A stretch of 64,000 nucleotides of DNA from Schistosoma haematobium. Lineage: Eukaryota > Platyhelminthes > Trematoda > Strigeidida > Schistosomatidae. Position 1 is the first letter of the stretch. Every line of letters begins with the position of its first letter. The translations under genes and the position numbers were made by a program. The notes beneath the pieces are model-generated. The model was not told where the DNA came from and did not search any database. It worked only from the letters and a program-made list of their open reading frames with translations. Location: contig NC_067202.1 of NCBI RefSeq assembly GCF_000699445.3, forward strand, positions 10,225,458-10,289,457, given 5' to 3'. Of this stretch, positions 33,013 through 45,502 are shown one piece after another.

Positions 33013-33717
33013 TCACCCGCGAAATAATGTTGGGTCCTCATATACCCAAATAACAGTTAGTCTGATTCTATTCAAAGCATAGTTCCCGCATTGAGTAGAG
33101 GGTCCACTCGAACTGACTAGATGATGAGGATCAGCGACACTAGATTTGAGGTCATTAAGGTTTGATTCTTGTGAAACGTATTCATCAGACCTCTTCAAAA
33201 CTCCATTAGTGGATAATAGATCACTAAAATAAACAGCATTTTTGAAATTTGTATCAGATCTGTGACCATTATTCGATGCACGGGACACATTTTCTGGCAC
33301 GAGGGGTTCTTCTTGTGAGCTGGATGCCTCACTGTCTGCACATGTTTCGGGCACAGTGGGATTTGAACCCACGACAGGGAATGCTTTTGAATTGGACATT
33401 TCTGGATCGCTGGACGGATGATGAGCGACTGCCTCGTTTGCATTACTGATCATCAGGGATTCATAGAGGCTTTTGTTTTCATATTCATACGTGCTGCAGT
33501 CATTTTCGAGTTCAGTATGCAAGTGAGAAATTAATTCATCAATTTCTTTCACATCTCCGAAACATTGGAGACTTAGCAGTCGCGTGCGTAAATTGTCCAA
33601 AACATTCAACTGGCTCTCTCTGAAATGCTGCTGTTGGCGATCAAGTAGTAACTGCAATTGATCGGGAAGGATAGTCATTTTCTGAATCAGCAGGCTAATG
33701 AGAAATACTGTGATCAA
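33013..33717 (-). CDS. Gag-like protein, array copy 3
   Basis: Identical protein. Tyr85 TAT; sites A, C. Upstream LTR 33840-34198. Confidence 0.65.
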   Translation of the reverse strand: MITVFLISLLIQKMTILPDQLQLLLDRQQQHFRESQLNVLDNLRTRLLSLQCFGDVKEIDELISHLHTELENDCSTYEYENKSLYESLMISNANEAVAHHPSSDPEMSNSKAFPVVGSNPTVPETCADSEASSSQEEPLVPENVSRASNNGHRSDTNFKNAVYFSDLLSTNGVLKRSDEYVSQESNLNDLKSSVADPHHLVSSSGPSTQCGNYALNRIRLTVIWVYEDPTLFRG

Positions 33718-34261
33718 TTAACAACCAATGACTTCCAAGAACACCGACGATCAATCTGAATGCTGATTGGCCAAAATAATTATGCTGAATCTCGTCCAAT
33801 TACAGGGTTCAAAACTTTCTCTACCCCGTCGCCAATTGTTGTAACGTGTGGACTGCAGGTTATGATAAGCAGCGTTTTATCGATCAGAATCAGTGACACG
33901 GAAAACACGTAGTGGACGACCTAGTGCCCTGATTGGTCCCGCTTCCCTGTCTAGCCCAGCCAGTTGAGTCCACAACGCGAGTCACAGCCTCTCAGTTATG
34001 AATCGTTATATTCCAAACATACTCTGTTTATATACCAACCAAACAGACCACATCGTACCATAACAATAGAAAACAACATTTACACAATATTTAACAAGTG
34101 AAATAAATATCGACCAATAGGGAGTGTACATTTAAGGTCCAAGGACATCATTAGACTTAACATGATAATGATTGGTATCTTATTCTGCATCCATTACACC
34201 TCCACATTTTTTGAAGATCCGGAGTTGATATCCGGATTTCTAAAATTTTCTGCGTCCGTCC

Positions 34262-34966
34262 TCACCCGCGAAATAATGTTGGGTCCTCATATACCCAAAT
34301 AACAGTTAGTCTGATTCTATTCAAAGCATAGTTCCCGCATTGAGTAGAGGGTCCACTCGAACTGACTAGATGATGAGGATCAGCGACACTAGATTTGAGG
34401 TCATTAAGGTTTGATTCTTGTGAAACGTATTCATCAGACCTCTTCAAAACTCCATTAGTGGATAATAGATCACTAAAATAAACAGCATTTTTGAAATTTG
34501 TATCAGATCTGTGACCATTATTCGATGCACGGGACACATTTTCTGGCACGAGGGGTTCTTCTTGTGAGCTGGATGCCTCACTGTCTGCACATGTTTCGGG
34601 CACAGTGGGATTTGAACCCACGACAGGGAATGCTTTTGAATTGGACATTTCTGGATCGCTGGACGGATGATGAGCGACTGCCTCGTTTGCATTACTGATC
34701 ATCAGGGATTCATAGAGGCTTTTGTTTTCATATTCATACGTGCTGCAGTCATTTTCGAGTTCAGTATGCAAGTGAGAAATTAATTCATCAATTTCTTTCA
34801 CATCTCCGAAACATTGGAGACTTAGCAGTCGCGTGCGTAAATTGTCCAAAACATTCAACTGGCTCTCTCTGAAATGCTGCTGTTGGCGATCAAGTAGTAA
34901 CTGCAATTGATCGGGAAGGATAGTCATTTTCTGAATCAGCAGGCTAATGAGAAATACTGTGATCAA
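34262..34966 (-). CDS. Gag-like protein, array copy 4
   Basis: Identical protein. Tyr85 TAT; sites A, C. A private A-to-T change at 35008 lies in its leader. Upstream LTR 35089-35447. Confidence 0.65.
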   Translation of the reverse strand: MITVFLISLLIQKMTILPDQLQLLLDRQQQHFRESQLNVLDNLRTRLLSLQCFGDVKEIDELISHLHTELENDCSTYEYENKSLYESLMISNANEAVAHHPSSDPEMSNSKAFPVVGSNPTVPETCADSEASSSQEEPLVPENVSRASNNGHRSDTNFKNAVYFSDLLSTNGVLKRSDEYVSQESNLNDLKSSVADPHHLVSSSGPSTQCGNYALNRIRLTVIWVYEDPTLFRG

Positions 34967-35510
34967 TTAACAACCAATGACTTCCAAGAACACCGACGAT
35001 CAATCTGTATGCTGATTGGCCAAAATAATTATGCTGAATCTCGTCCAATTACAGGGTTCAAAACTTTCTCTACCCCGTCGCCAATTGTTGTAACGTGTGG
35101 ACTGCAGGTTATGATAAGCAGCGTTTTATCGATCAGAATCAGTGACACGGAAAACACGTAGTGGACGACCTAGTGCCCTGATTGGTCCCGCTTCCCTGTC
35201 TAGCCCAGCCAGTTGAGTCCACAACGCGAGTCACAGCCTCTCAGTTATGAATCGTTATATTCCAAACATACTCTGTTTATATACCAACCAAACAGACCAC
35301 ATCGTACCATAACAATAGAAAACAACATTTACACAATATTTAACAAGTGAAATAAATATCGACCAATAGGGAGTGTACATTTAAGGTCCAAGGACATCAT
35401 TAGACTTAACATGATAATGATTGGTATCTTATTCTGCATCCATTACACCTCCACATTTTTTGAAGATCCGGAGTTGATATCCGGATTTCTAAAATTTTCT
35501 GCGTCCGTCC

Positions 35511-36215
35511 TCACCCGCGAAATAATGTTGGGTCCTCATATACCCAAATAACAGTTAGTCTGATTCTATTCAAAGCATAGTTCCCGCATTGAGTAGAGGG
35601 TCCACTCGAACTGACTAGATGATGAGGATCAGCGACACTAGATTTGAGGTCATTAAGGTTTGATTCTTGTGAAACGTATTCATCAGACCTCTTCAAAACT
35701 CCATTAGTGGATAATAGATCACTAAAATAAACAGCATTTTTGAAATTTGTATCAGATCTGTGACCATTATTCGATGCACGGGACACATTTTCTGGCACGA
35801 GGGGTTCTTCTTGTGAGCTGGATGCCTCACTGTCTGCACATGTTTCGGGCACAGTGGGATTTGAACCCACGACAGGGAATGCTTTTGAATTGGACATTTC
35901 TGGATCGCTGGACGGATGATGAGCGACTGCCTCGTTTGCATTACTGATCATCAGGGATTCATAGAGGCTTTTGTTTTCATATTCATACGTGCTGCAGTCA
36001 TTTTCGAGTTCAGTATGCAAGTGAGAAATTAATTCATCAATTTCTTTCACATCTCCGAAACATTGGAGACTTAGCAGTCGCGTGCGTAAATTGTCCAAAA
36101 CATTCAACTGGCTCTCTCTGAAATGCTGCTGTTGGCGATCAAGTAGTAACTGCAATTGATCGGGAAGGATAGTCATTTTCTGAATCAGCAGGCTAATGAG
36201 AAATACTGTGATCAA
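35511..36215 (-). CDS. Gag-like protein, array copy 5
   Basis: Identical protein. Tyr85 TAT; sites A, C. Upstream LTR 36338-36696. Confidence 0.65.
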   Translation of the reverse strand: MITVFLISLLIQKMTILPDQLQLLLDRQQQHFRESQLNVLDNLRTRLLSLQCFGDVKEIDELISHLHTELENDCSTYEYENKSLYESLMISNANEAVAHHPSSDPEMSNSKAFPVVGSNPTVPETCADSEASSSQEEPLVPENVSRASNNGHRSDTNFKNAVYFSDLLSTNGVLKRSDEYVSQESNLNDLKSSVADPHHLVSSSGPSTQCGNYALNRIRLTVIWVYEDPTLFRG

Positions 36216-36759
36216 TTAACAACCAATGACTTCCAAGAACACCGACGATCAATCTGAATGCTGATTGGCCAAAATAATTATGCTGAATCTCGTCCAATTA
36301 CAGGGTTCAAAACTTTCTCTACCCCGTCGCCAATTGTTGTAACGTGTGGACTGCAGGTTATGATAAGCAGCGTTTTATCGATCAGAATCAGTGACACGGA
36401 AAACACGTAGTGGACGACCTAGTGCCCTGATTGGTCCCGCTTCCCTGTCTAGCCCAGCCAGTTGAGTCCACAACGCGAGTCACAGCCTCTCAGTTATGAA
36501 TCGTTATATTCCAAACATACTCTGTTTATATACCAACCAAACAGACCACATCGTACCATAACAATAGAAAACAACATTTACACAATATTTAACAAGTGAA
36601 ATAAATATCGACCAATAGGGAGTGTACATTTAAGGTCCAAGGACATCATTAGACTTAACATGATAATGATTGGTATCTTATTCTGCATCCATTACACCTC
36701 CACATTTTTTGAAGATCCGGAGTTGATATCCGGATTTCTAAAATTTTCTGCGTCCGTCC

Positions 36760-37464
36760 TCACCCGCGAAATAATGTTGGGTCCTCATATACCCAAATAA
36801 CAGTTAGTCTGATTCTATTCAAAGCATAGTTCCCGCATTGAGTAGAGGGTCCACTCGAACTGACTAGATGATGAGGATCAGCGACACTAGATTTGAGGTC
36901 ATTAAGGTTTGATTCTTGTGAAACGTATTCATCAGACCTCTTCAAAACTCCATTAGTGGATAATAGATCACTAAAATAAACAGCATTTTTGAAATTTGTA
37001 TCAGATCTGTGACCATTATTCGATGCACGGGACACATTTTCTGGCACGAGGGGTTCTTCTTGTGAGCTGGATGCCTCACTGTCTGCACATGTTTCGGGCA
37101 CAGTGGGATTTGAACCCACGACAGGGAATGCTTTTGAATTGGACATTTCTGGATCGCTGGACGGATGATGAGCGACTGCCTCGTTTGCATTACTGATCAT
37201 CAGGGATTCATAGAGGCTTTTGTTTTCATATTCATACGTGCTGCAGTCATTTTCGAGTTCAGTATGCAAGTGAGAAATTAATTCATCAATTTCTTTCACA
37301 TCTCCGAAACATTGGAGACTTAGCAGTCGCGTGCGTAAATTGTCCAAAACATTCAACTGGCTCTCTCTGAAATGCTGCTGTTGGCGATCAAGTAGTAACT
37401 GCAATTGATCGGGAAGGATAGTCATTTTCTGAATCAGCAGGCTAATGAGAAATACTGTGATCAA
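36760..37464 (-). CDS. Gag-like protein, array copy 6
   Basis: Identical protein. Tyr85 TAT; sites A, C. Upstream LTR 37587-37945. Confidence 0.65.
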   Translation of the reverse strand: MITVFLISLLIQKMTILPDQLQLLLDRQQQHFRESQLNVLDNLRTRLLSLQCFGDVKEIDELISHLHTELENDCSTYEYENKSLYESLMISNANEAVAHHPSSDPEMSNSKAFPVVGSNPTVPETCADSEASSSQEEPLVPENVSRASNNGHRSDTNFKNAVYFSDLLSTNGVLKRSDEYVSQESNLNDLKSSVADPHHLVSSSGPSTQCGNYALNRIRLTVIWVYEDPTLFRG

Positions 37465-38008
37465 TTAACAACCAATGACTTCCAAGAACACCGACGATCA
37501 ATCTGAATGCTGATTGGCCAAAATAATTATGCTGAATCTCGTCCAATTACAGGGTTCAAAACTTTCTCTACCCCGTCGCCAATTGTTGTAACGTGTGGAC
37601 TGCAGGTTATGATAAGCAGCGTTTTATCGATCAGAATCAGTGACACGGAAAACACGTAGTGGACGACCTAGTGCCCTGATTGGTCCCGCTTCCCTGTCTA
37701 GCCCAGCCAGTTGAGTCCACAACGCGAGTCACAGCCTCTCAGTTATGAATCGTTATATTCCAAACATACTCTGTTTATATACCAACCAAACAGACCACAT
37801 CGTACCATAACAATAGAAAACAACATTTACACAATATTTAACAAGTGAAATAAATATCGACCAATAGGGAGTGTACATTTAAGGTCCAAGGACATCATTA
37901 GACTTAACATGATAATGATTGGTATCTTATTCTGCATCCATTACACCTCCACATTTTTTGAAGATCCGGAGTTGATATCCGGATTTCTAAAATTTTCTGC
38001 GTCCGTCC

Positions 38009-38713
38009 TCACCCGCGAAATAATGTTGGGTCCTCATATACCCAAATAACAGTTAGTCTGATTCTATTCAAAGCATAGTTCCCGCATTGAGTAGAGGGTC
38101 CACTCGAACTGACTAGATGATGAGGATCAGCGACACTAGATTTGAGGTCATTAAGGTTTGATTCTTGTGAAACGTATTCATCAGACCTCTTCAAAACTCC
38201 ATTAGTGGATAATAGATCACTAAAATAAACAGCATTTTTGAAATTTGTATCAGATCTGTGACCATTATTCGATGCACGGGACACATTTTCTGGCACGAGG
38301 GGTTCTTCTTGTGAGCTGGATGCCTCACTGTCTGCACATGTTTCGGGCACAGTGGGATTTGAACCCACGACAGGGAATGCTTTTGAATTGGACATTTCTG
38401 GATCGCTGGACGGATGATGAGCGACTGCCTCGTTTGCATTACTGATCATCAGGGATTCGTAGAGGCTTTTGTTTTCATATTCATACGTGCTGCAGTCATT
38501 TTCGAGTTCAGTATGCAAGTGAGAAATTAATTCATCAATTTCTTTCACATCTCCGAAACATTGGAGACTTAGCAGTCGCGTGCGTAAATTGTCCAAAACA
38601 TTCAACTGGCTCTCTCTGAAATGCTGCTGTTGGCGATCAAGTAGTAACTGCAATTGATCGGGAAGGATAGTCATTTTCTGAATCAGCAGGCTAATGAGAA
38701 ATACTGTGATCAA
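38009..38713 (-). CDS. Gag-like protein, array copy 7
   Basis: Identical protein. First copy from the left with Tyr85 codon TAC (plus-strand G at 38459); sites A, C. Upstream LTR 38836-39194. Confidence 0.65.
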   Translation of the reverse strand: MITVFLISLLIQKMTILPDQLQLLLDRQQQHFRESQLNVLDNLRTRLLSLQCFGDVKEIDELISHLHTELENDCSTYEYENKSLYESLMISNANEAVAHHPSSDPEMSNSKAFPVVGSNPTVPETCADSEASSSQEEPLVPENVSRASNNGHRSDTNFKNAVYFSDLLSTNGVLKRSDEYVSQESNLNDLKSSVADPHHLVSSSGPSTQCGNYALNRIRLTVIWVYEDPTLFRG

Positions 38714-39257
38714 TTAACAACCAATGACTTCCAAGAACACCGACGATCAATCTGAATGCTGATTGGCCAAAATAATTATGCTGAATCTCGTCCAATTACA
38801 GGGTTCAAAACTTTCTCTACCCCGTCGCCAATTGTTGTAACGTGTGGACTGCAGGTTATGATAAGCAGCGTTTTATCGATCAGAATCAGTGACACGGAAA
38901 ACACGTAGTGGACGACCTAGTGCCCTGATTGGTCCCGCTTCCCTGTCTAGCCCAGCCAGTTGAGTCCACAACGCGAGTCACAGCCTCTCAGTTATGAATC
39001 GTTATATTCCAAACATACTCTGTTTATATACCAACCAAACAGACCACATCGTACCATAACAATAGAAAACAACATTTACACAATATTTAACAAGTGAAAT
39101 AAATATCGACCAATAGGGAGTGTACATTTAAGGTCCAAGGACATCATTAGACTTAACATGATAATGATTGGTATCTTATTCTGCATCCATTACACCTCCA
39201 CATTTTTTGAAGATCCGGAGTTGATATCCGGATTTCTAAAATTTTCTGCGTCCGTCC

Positions 39258-39962
39258 TCACCCGCGAAATAATGTTGGGTCCTCATATACCCAAATAACA
39301 GTTAGTCTGATTCTATTCAAAGCATAGTTCCCGCATTGAGTAGAGGGTCCACTCGAACTGACTAGATGATGAGGATCAGCGACACTAGATTTGAGGTCAT
39401 TAAGGTTTGATTCTTGTGAAACGTATTCATCAGACCTCTTCAAAACTCCATTAGTGGATAATAGATCACTAAAATAAACAGCATTTTTGAAATTTGTATC
39501 AGATCTGTGACCATTATTCGATGCACGGGACACATTTTCTGGCACGAGGGGTTCTTCTTGTGAGCTGGATGCCTCACTGTCTGCACATGTTTCGGGCACA
39601 GTGGGATTTGAACCCACGACAGGGAATGCTTTTGAATTGGACATTTCTGGATCGCTGGACGGATGATGAGCGACTGCCTCGTTTGCATTACTGATCATCA
39701 GGGATTCATAGAGGCTTTTGTTTTCATATTCATACGTGCTGCAGTCATTTTCGAGTTCAGTATGCAAGTGAGAAATTAATTCATCAATTTCTTTCACATC
39801 TCCGAAACATTGGAGACTTAGCAGTCGCGTGCGTAAATTGTCCAAAACATTCAACTGGCTCTCTCTGAAATGCTGCTGTTGGCGATCAAGTAGTAACTGC
39901 AATTGATCGGGAAGGATAGTCATTTTCTGAATCAGCAGGCTAATGAGAAATACTGTGATCAA
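39258..39962 (-). CDS. Gag-like protein, array copy 8
   Basis: Identical protein. Tyr85 back to TAT; sites A, C. Upstream LTR 40085-40443. Confidence 0.65.
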   Translation of the reverse strand: MITVFLISLLIQKMTILPDQLQLLLDRQQQHFRESQLNVLDNLRTRLLSLQCFGDVKEIDELISHLHTELENDCSTYEYENKSLYESLMISNANEAVAHHPSSDPEMSNSKAFPVVGSNPTVPETCADSEASSSQEEPLVPENVSRASNNGHRSDTNFKNAVYFSDLLSTNGVLKRSDEYVSQESNLNDLKSSVADPHHLVSSSGPSTQCGNYALNRIRLTVIWVYEDPTLFRG

Positions 39963-40506
39963 TTAACAACCAATGACTTCCAAGAACACCGACGATCAAT
40001 CTGAATGCTGATTGGCCAAAATAATTATGCTGAATCTCGTCCAATTACAGGGTTCAAAACTTTCTCTACCCCGTCGCCAATTGTTGTAACGTGTGGACTG
40101 CAGGTTATGATAAGCAGCGTTTTATCGATCAGAATCAGTGACACGGAAAACACGTAGTGGACGACCTAGTGCCCTGATTGGTCCCGCTTCCCTGTCTAGC
40201 CCAGCCAGTTGAGTCCACAACGCGAGTCACAGCCTCTCAGTTATGAATCGTTATATTCCAAACATACTCTGTTTATATACCAACCAAACAGACCACATCG
40301 TACCATAACAATAGAAAACAACATTTACACAATATTTAACAAGTGAAATAAATATCGACCAATAGGGAGTGTACATTTAAGGTCCAAGGACATCATTAGA
40401 CTTAACATGATAATGATTGGTATCTTATTCTGCATCCATTACACCTCCACATTTTTTGAAGATCCGGAGTTGATATCCGGATTTCTAAAATTTTCTGCGT
40501 CCGTCC

Positions 40507-41211
40507 TCACCCGCGAAATAATGTTGGGTCCTCATATACCCAAATAACAGTTAGTCTGATTCTATTCAAAGCATAGTTCCCGCATTGAGTAGAGGGTCCA
40601 CTCGAACTGACTAGATGATGAGGATCAGCGACACTAGATTTGAGGTCATTAAGGTTTGATTCTTGTGAAACGTATTCATCAGACCTCTTCAAAACTCCAT
40701 TAGTGGATAATAGATCACTAAAATAAACAGCATTTTTGAAATTTGTATCAGATCTGTGACCATTATTCGATGCACGGGACACATTTTCTGGCACGAGGGG
40801 TTCTTCTTGTGAGCTGGATGCCTCACTGTCTGCACATGTTTCGGGCACAGTGGGATTTGAACCCACGACAGGGAATGCTTTTGAATTGGACATTTCTGGA
40901 TCGCTGGACGGATGATGAGCGACTGCCTCGTTTGCATTACTGATCATCAGGGATTCGTAGAGGCTTTTGTTTTCATATTCATACGTGCTGCAGTCATTTT
41001 CGAGTTCAGTATGCAAGTGAGAAATTAATTCATCAATTTCTTTCACATCTCCGAAACATTGGAGACTTAGCAGTCGCGTGCGTAAATTGTCCAAAACATT
41101 CAACTGGCTCTCTCTGAAATGCTGCTGTTGGCGATCAAGTAGTAACTGCAATTGATCGGGAAGGATAGTCATTTTCTGAATCAGCAGGCTAATGAGAAAT
41201 ACTGTGATCAA
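40507..41211 (-). CDS. Gag-like protein, array copy 9
   Basis: Identical protein. Tyr85 TAC; sites A, C. Upstream LTR 41334-41692. Confidence 0.65.
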   Translation of the reverse strand: MITVFLISLLIQKMTILPDQLQLLLDRQQQHFRESQLNVLDNLRTRLLSLQCFGDVKEIDELISHLHTELENDCSTYEYENKSLYESLMISNANEAVAHHPSSDPEMSNSKAFPVVGSNPTVPETCADSEASSSQEEPLVPENVSRASNNGHRSDTNFKNAVYFSDLLSTNGVLKRSDEYVSQESNLNDLKSSVADPHHLVSSSGPSTQCGNYALNRIRLTVIWVYEDPTLFRG

Positions 41212-41755
41212 TTAACAACCAATGACTTCCAAGAACACCGACGATCAATCTGAATGCTGATTGGCCAAAATAATTATGCTGAATCTCGTCCAATTACAGG
41301 GTTCAAAACTTTCTCTACCCCGTCGCCAATTGTTGTAACGTGTGGACTGCAGGTTATGATAAGCAGCGTTTTATCGATCAGAATCAGTGACACGGAAAAC
41401 ACGTAGTGGACGACCTAGTGCCCTGATTGGTCCCGCTTCCCTGTCTAGCCCAGCCAGTTGAGTCCACAACGCGAGTCACAGCCTCTCAGTTATGAATCGT
41501 TATATTCCAAACATACTCTGTTTATATACCAACCAAACAGACCACATCGTACCATAACAATAGAAAACAACATTTACACAATATTTAACAAGTGAAATAA
41601 ATATCGACCAATAGGGAGTGTACATTTAAGGTCCAAGGACATCATTAGACTTAACATGATAATGATTGGTATCTTATTCTGCATCCATTACACCTCCACA
41701 TTTTTTGAAGATCCGGAGTTGATATCCGGATTTCTAAAATTTTCTGCGTCCGTCC

Positions 41756-42460
41756 TCACCCGCGAAATAATGTTGGGTCCTCATATACCCAAATAACAGT
41801 TAGTCTGATTCTATTCAAAGCATAGTTCCCGCATTGAGTAGAGGGTCCACTCGAACTGACTAGATGATGAGGATCAGCGACACTAGATTTGAGGTCATTA
41901 AGGTTTGATTCTTGTGAAACGTATTCATCAGACCTCTTCAAAACTCCATTAGTGGATAATAGATCACTAAAATAAACAGCATTTTTGAAATTTGTATCAG
42001 ATCTGTGACCATTATTCGATGCACGGGACACATTTTCTGGCACGAGGGGTTCTTCTTGTGAGCTGGATGCCTCACTGTCTGCACATGTTTCGGGCACAGT
42101 GGGATTTGAACCCACGACAGGGAATGCTTTTGAATTGGACATTTCTGGATCGCTGGACGGATGATGAGCGACTGCCTCGTTTGCATTACTGATCATCAGG
42201 GATTCATAGAGGCTTTTGTTTTCATATTCATACGTGCTGCAGTCATTTTCGAGTTCAGTATGCAAGTGAGAAATTAATTCATCAATTTCTTTCACATCTC
42301 CGAAACATTGGAGACTTAGCAGTCGCGTGCGTAAATTGTCCAAAACATTCAACTGGCTCTCTCTGAAATGCTGCTGTTGGCGATCAAGTAGTAACTGCAA
42401 TTGATCGGGAAGGATAGTCATTTTCTGAATCAGCAGGCTAATGAGAAATACTGTGATCAA
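41756..42460 (-). CDS. Gag-like protein, array copy 10
   Basis: Identical protein. Tyr85 TAT; sites A, C. Copies 7-10 thus read TAC, TAT, TAC, TAT, as if a two-unit block was duplicated. Upstream LTR 42583-42941. Confidence 0.65.
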   Translation of the reverse strand: MITVFLISLLIQKMTILPDQLQLLLDRQQQHFRESQLNVLDNLRTRLLSLQCFGDVKEIDELISHLHTELENDCSTYEYENKSLYESLMISNANEAVAHHPSSDPEMSNSKAFPVVGSNPTVPETCADSEASSSQEEPLVPENVSRASNNGHRSDTNFKNAVYFSDLLSTNGVLKRSDEYVSQESNLNDLKSSVADPHHLVSSSGPSTQCGNYALNRIRLTVIWVYEDPTLFRG

Positions 42461-43004
42461 TTAACAACCAATGACTTCCAAGAACACCGACGATCAATCT
42501 GAATGCTGATTGGCCAAAATAATTATGCTGAATCTCGTCCAATTACAGGGTTCAAAACTTTCTCTACCCCGTCGCCAATTGTTGTAACGTGTGGACTGCA
42601 GGTTATGATAAGCAGCGTTTTATCGATCAGAATCAGTGACACGGAAAACACGTAGTGGACGACCTAGTGCCCTGATTGGTCCCGCTTCCCTGTCTAGCCC
42701 AGCCAGTTGAGTCCACAACGCGAGTCACAGCCTCTCAGTTATGAATCGTTATATTCCAAACATACTCTGTTTATATACCAACCAAACAGACCACATCGTA
42801 CCATAACAATAGAAAACAACATTTACACAATATTTAACAAGTGAAATAAATATCGACCAATAGGGAGTGTACATTTAAGGTCCAAGGACATCATTAGACT
42901 TAACATGATAATGATTGGTATCTTATTCTGCATCCATTACACCTCCACATTTTTTGAAGATCCGGAGTTGATATCCGGATTTCTAAAATTTTCTGCGTCC
43001 GTCC

Positions 43005-43709
43005 TCACCCGCGAAATAATGTTGGGTCCTCATATACCCAAATAACAGTTAGTCTGATTCTATTCAAAGCATAGTTCCCGCATTGAGTAGAGGGTCCACT
43101 CGAACTGACTAGATGATGAGGATCAGCGACACTAGATTTGAGGTCATTAAGGTTTGATTCTTGTGAAACGTATTCATCAGACCTCTTCAAAACTCCATTA
43201 GTGGATAATAGATCACTAAAATAAACAGCATTTTTGAAATTTGTATCAGATCTGTGACCATTATTCGATGCACGGGACACATTTTCTGGCACGAGGGGTT
43301 CTTCTTGTGAGCTGGATGCCTCACTGTCTGCACATGTTTCGGGCACAGTGGGATTTGAACCCACGACAGGGAATGCTTTTGAATTGGACATTTCTGGATC
43401 GCTGGACGGATGATGAGCGACTGCCTCGTTTGCATTACTGATCATCAGGGATTCGTAGAGGCTTTTGTTTTCATATTCATACGTGCTGCAGTCATTTTCG
43501 AGTTCAGTATGCAAGTGAGAAATTAATTCATCAATTTCTTTCACATCTCCGAAACATTGGAGACTTAGCAGTCGCGTGCGTAAATTGTCCAAAACATTCA
43601 ACTGGCTCTCTCTGAAATGCTGCTGTTGGCGATCAAGTAGTAACTGCAATTGATCGGGAAGGATAGTCATTTTCTGAATCAGCAGGCTAATGAGAAATAC
43701 TGTGATCAA
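43005..43709 (-). CDS. Gag-like protein, array copy 11
   Basis: Identical protein. Tyr85 TAC from here through copy 24; sites A, C. Upstream LTR 43832-44190. Confidence 0.65.
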   Translation of the reverse strand: MITVFLISLLIQKMTILPDQLQLLLDRQQQHFRESQLNVLDNLRTRLLSLQCFGDVKEIDELISHLHTELENDCSTYEYENKSLYESLMISNANEAVAHHPSSDPEMSNSKAFPVVGSNPTVPETCADSEASSSQEEPLVPENVSRASNNGHRSDTNFKNAVYFSDLLSTNGVLKRSDEYVSQESNLNDLKSSVADPHHLVSSSGPSTQCGNYALNRIRLTVIWVYEDPTLFRG

Positions 43710-44253
43710 TTAACAACCAATGACTTCCAAGAACACCGACGATCAATCTGAATGCTGATTGGCCAAAATAATTATGCTGAATCTCGTCCAATTACAGGGT
43801 TCAAAACTTTCTCTACCCCGTCGCCAATTGTTGTAACGTGTGGACTGCAGGTTATGATAAGCAGCGTTTTATCGATCAGAATCAGTGACACGGAAAACAC
43901 GTAGTGGACGACCTAGTGCCCTGATTGGTCCCGCTTCCCTGTCTAGCCCAGCCAGTTGAGTCCACAACGCGAGTCACAGCCTCTCAGTTATGAATCGTTA
44001 TATTCCAAACATACTCTGTTTATATACCAACCAAACAGACCACATCGTACCATAACAATAGAAAACAACATTTACACAATATTTAACAAGTGAAATAAAT
44101 ATCGACCAATAGGGAGTGTACATTTAAGGTCCAAGGACATCATTAGACTTAACATGATAATGATTGGTATCTTATTCTGCATCCATTACACCTCCACATT
44201 TTTTGAAGATCCGGAGTTGATATCCGGATTTCTAAAATTTTCTGCGTCCGTCC

Positions 44254-44958
44254 TCACCCGCGAAATAATGTTGGGTCCTCATATACCCAAATAACAGTTA
44301 GTCTGATTCTATTCAAAGCATAGTTCCCGCATTGAGTAGAGGGTCCACTCGAACTGACTAGATGATGAGGATCAGCGACACTAGATTTGAGGTCATTAAG
44401 GTTTGATTCTTGTGAAACGTATTCATCAGACCTCTTCAAAACTCCATTAGTGGATAATAGATCACTAAAATAAACAGCATTTTTGAAATTTGTATCAGAT
44501 CTGTGACCATTATTCGATGCACGGGACACATTTTCTGGCACGAGGGGTTCTTCTTGTGAGCTGGATGCCTCACTGTCTGCACATGTTTCGGGCACAGTGG
44601 GATTTGAACCCACGACAGGGAATGCTTTTGAATTGGACATTTCTGGATCGCTGGACGGATGATGAGCGACTGCCTCGTTTGCATTACTGATCATCAGGGA
44701 TTCGTAGAGGCTTTTGTTTTCATATTCATACGTGCTGCAGTCATTTTCGAGTTCAGTATGCAAGTGAGAAATTAATTCATCAATTTCTTTCACATCTCCG
44801 AAACATTGGAGACTTAGCAGTCGCGTGCGTAAATTGTCCAAAACATTCAACTGGCTCTCTCTGAAATGCTGCTGTTGGCGATCAAGTAGTAACTGCAATT
44901 GATCGGGAAGGATAGTCATTTTCTGAATCAGCAGGCTAATGAGAAATACTGTGATCAA
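44254..44958 (-). CDS. Gag-like protein, array copy 12
   Basis: Identical protein. Tyr85 TAC; sites A, C. Upstream LTR 45081-45439. Confidence 0.65.
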   Translation of the reverse strand: MITVFLISLLIQKMTILPDQLQLLLDRQQQHFRESQLNVLDNLRTRLLSLQCFGDVKEIDELISHLHTELENDCSTYEYENKSLYESLMISNANEAVAHHPSSDPEMSNSKAFPVVGSNPTVPETCADSEASSSQEEPLVPENVSRASNNGHRSDTNFKNAVYFSDLLSTNGVLKRSDEYVSQESNLNDLKSSVADPHHLVSSSGPSTQCGNYALNRIRLTVIWVYEDPTLFRG

Positions 44959-45502
44959 TTAACAACCAATGACTTCCAAGAACACCGACGATCAATCTGA
45001 ATGCTGATTGGCCAAAATAATTATGCTGAATCTCGTCCAATTACAGGGTTCAAAACTTTCTCTACCCCGTCGCCAATTGTTGTAACGTGTGGACTGCAGG
45101 TTATGATAAGCAGCGTTTTATCGATCAGAATCAGTGACACGGAAAACACGTAGTGGACGACCTAGTGCCCTGATTGGTCCCGCTTCCCTGTCTAGCCCAG
45201 CCAGTTGAGTCCACAACGCGAGTCACAGCCTCTCAGTTATGAATCGTTATATTCCAAACATACTCTGTTTATATACCAACCAAACAGACCACATCGTACC
45301 ATAACAATAGAAAACAACATTTACACAATATTTAACAAGTGAAATAAATATCGACCAATAGGGAGTGTACATTTAAGGTCCAAGGACATCATTAGACTTA
45401 ACATGATAATGATTGGTATCTTATTCTGCATCCATTACACCTCCACATTTTTTGAAGATCCGGAGTTGATATCCGGATTTCTAAAATTTTCTGCGTCCGT
45501 CC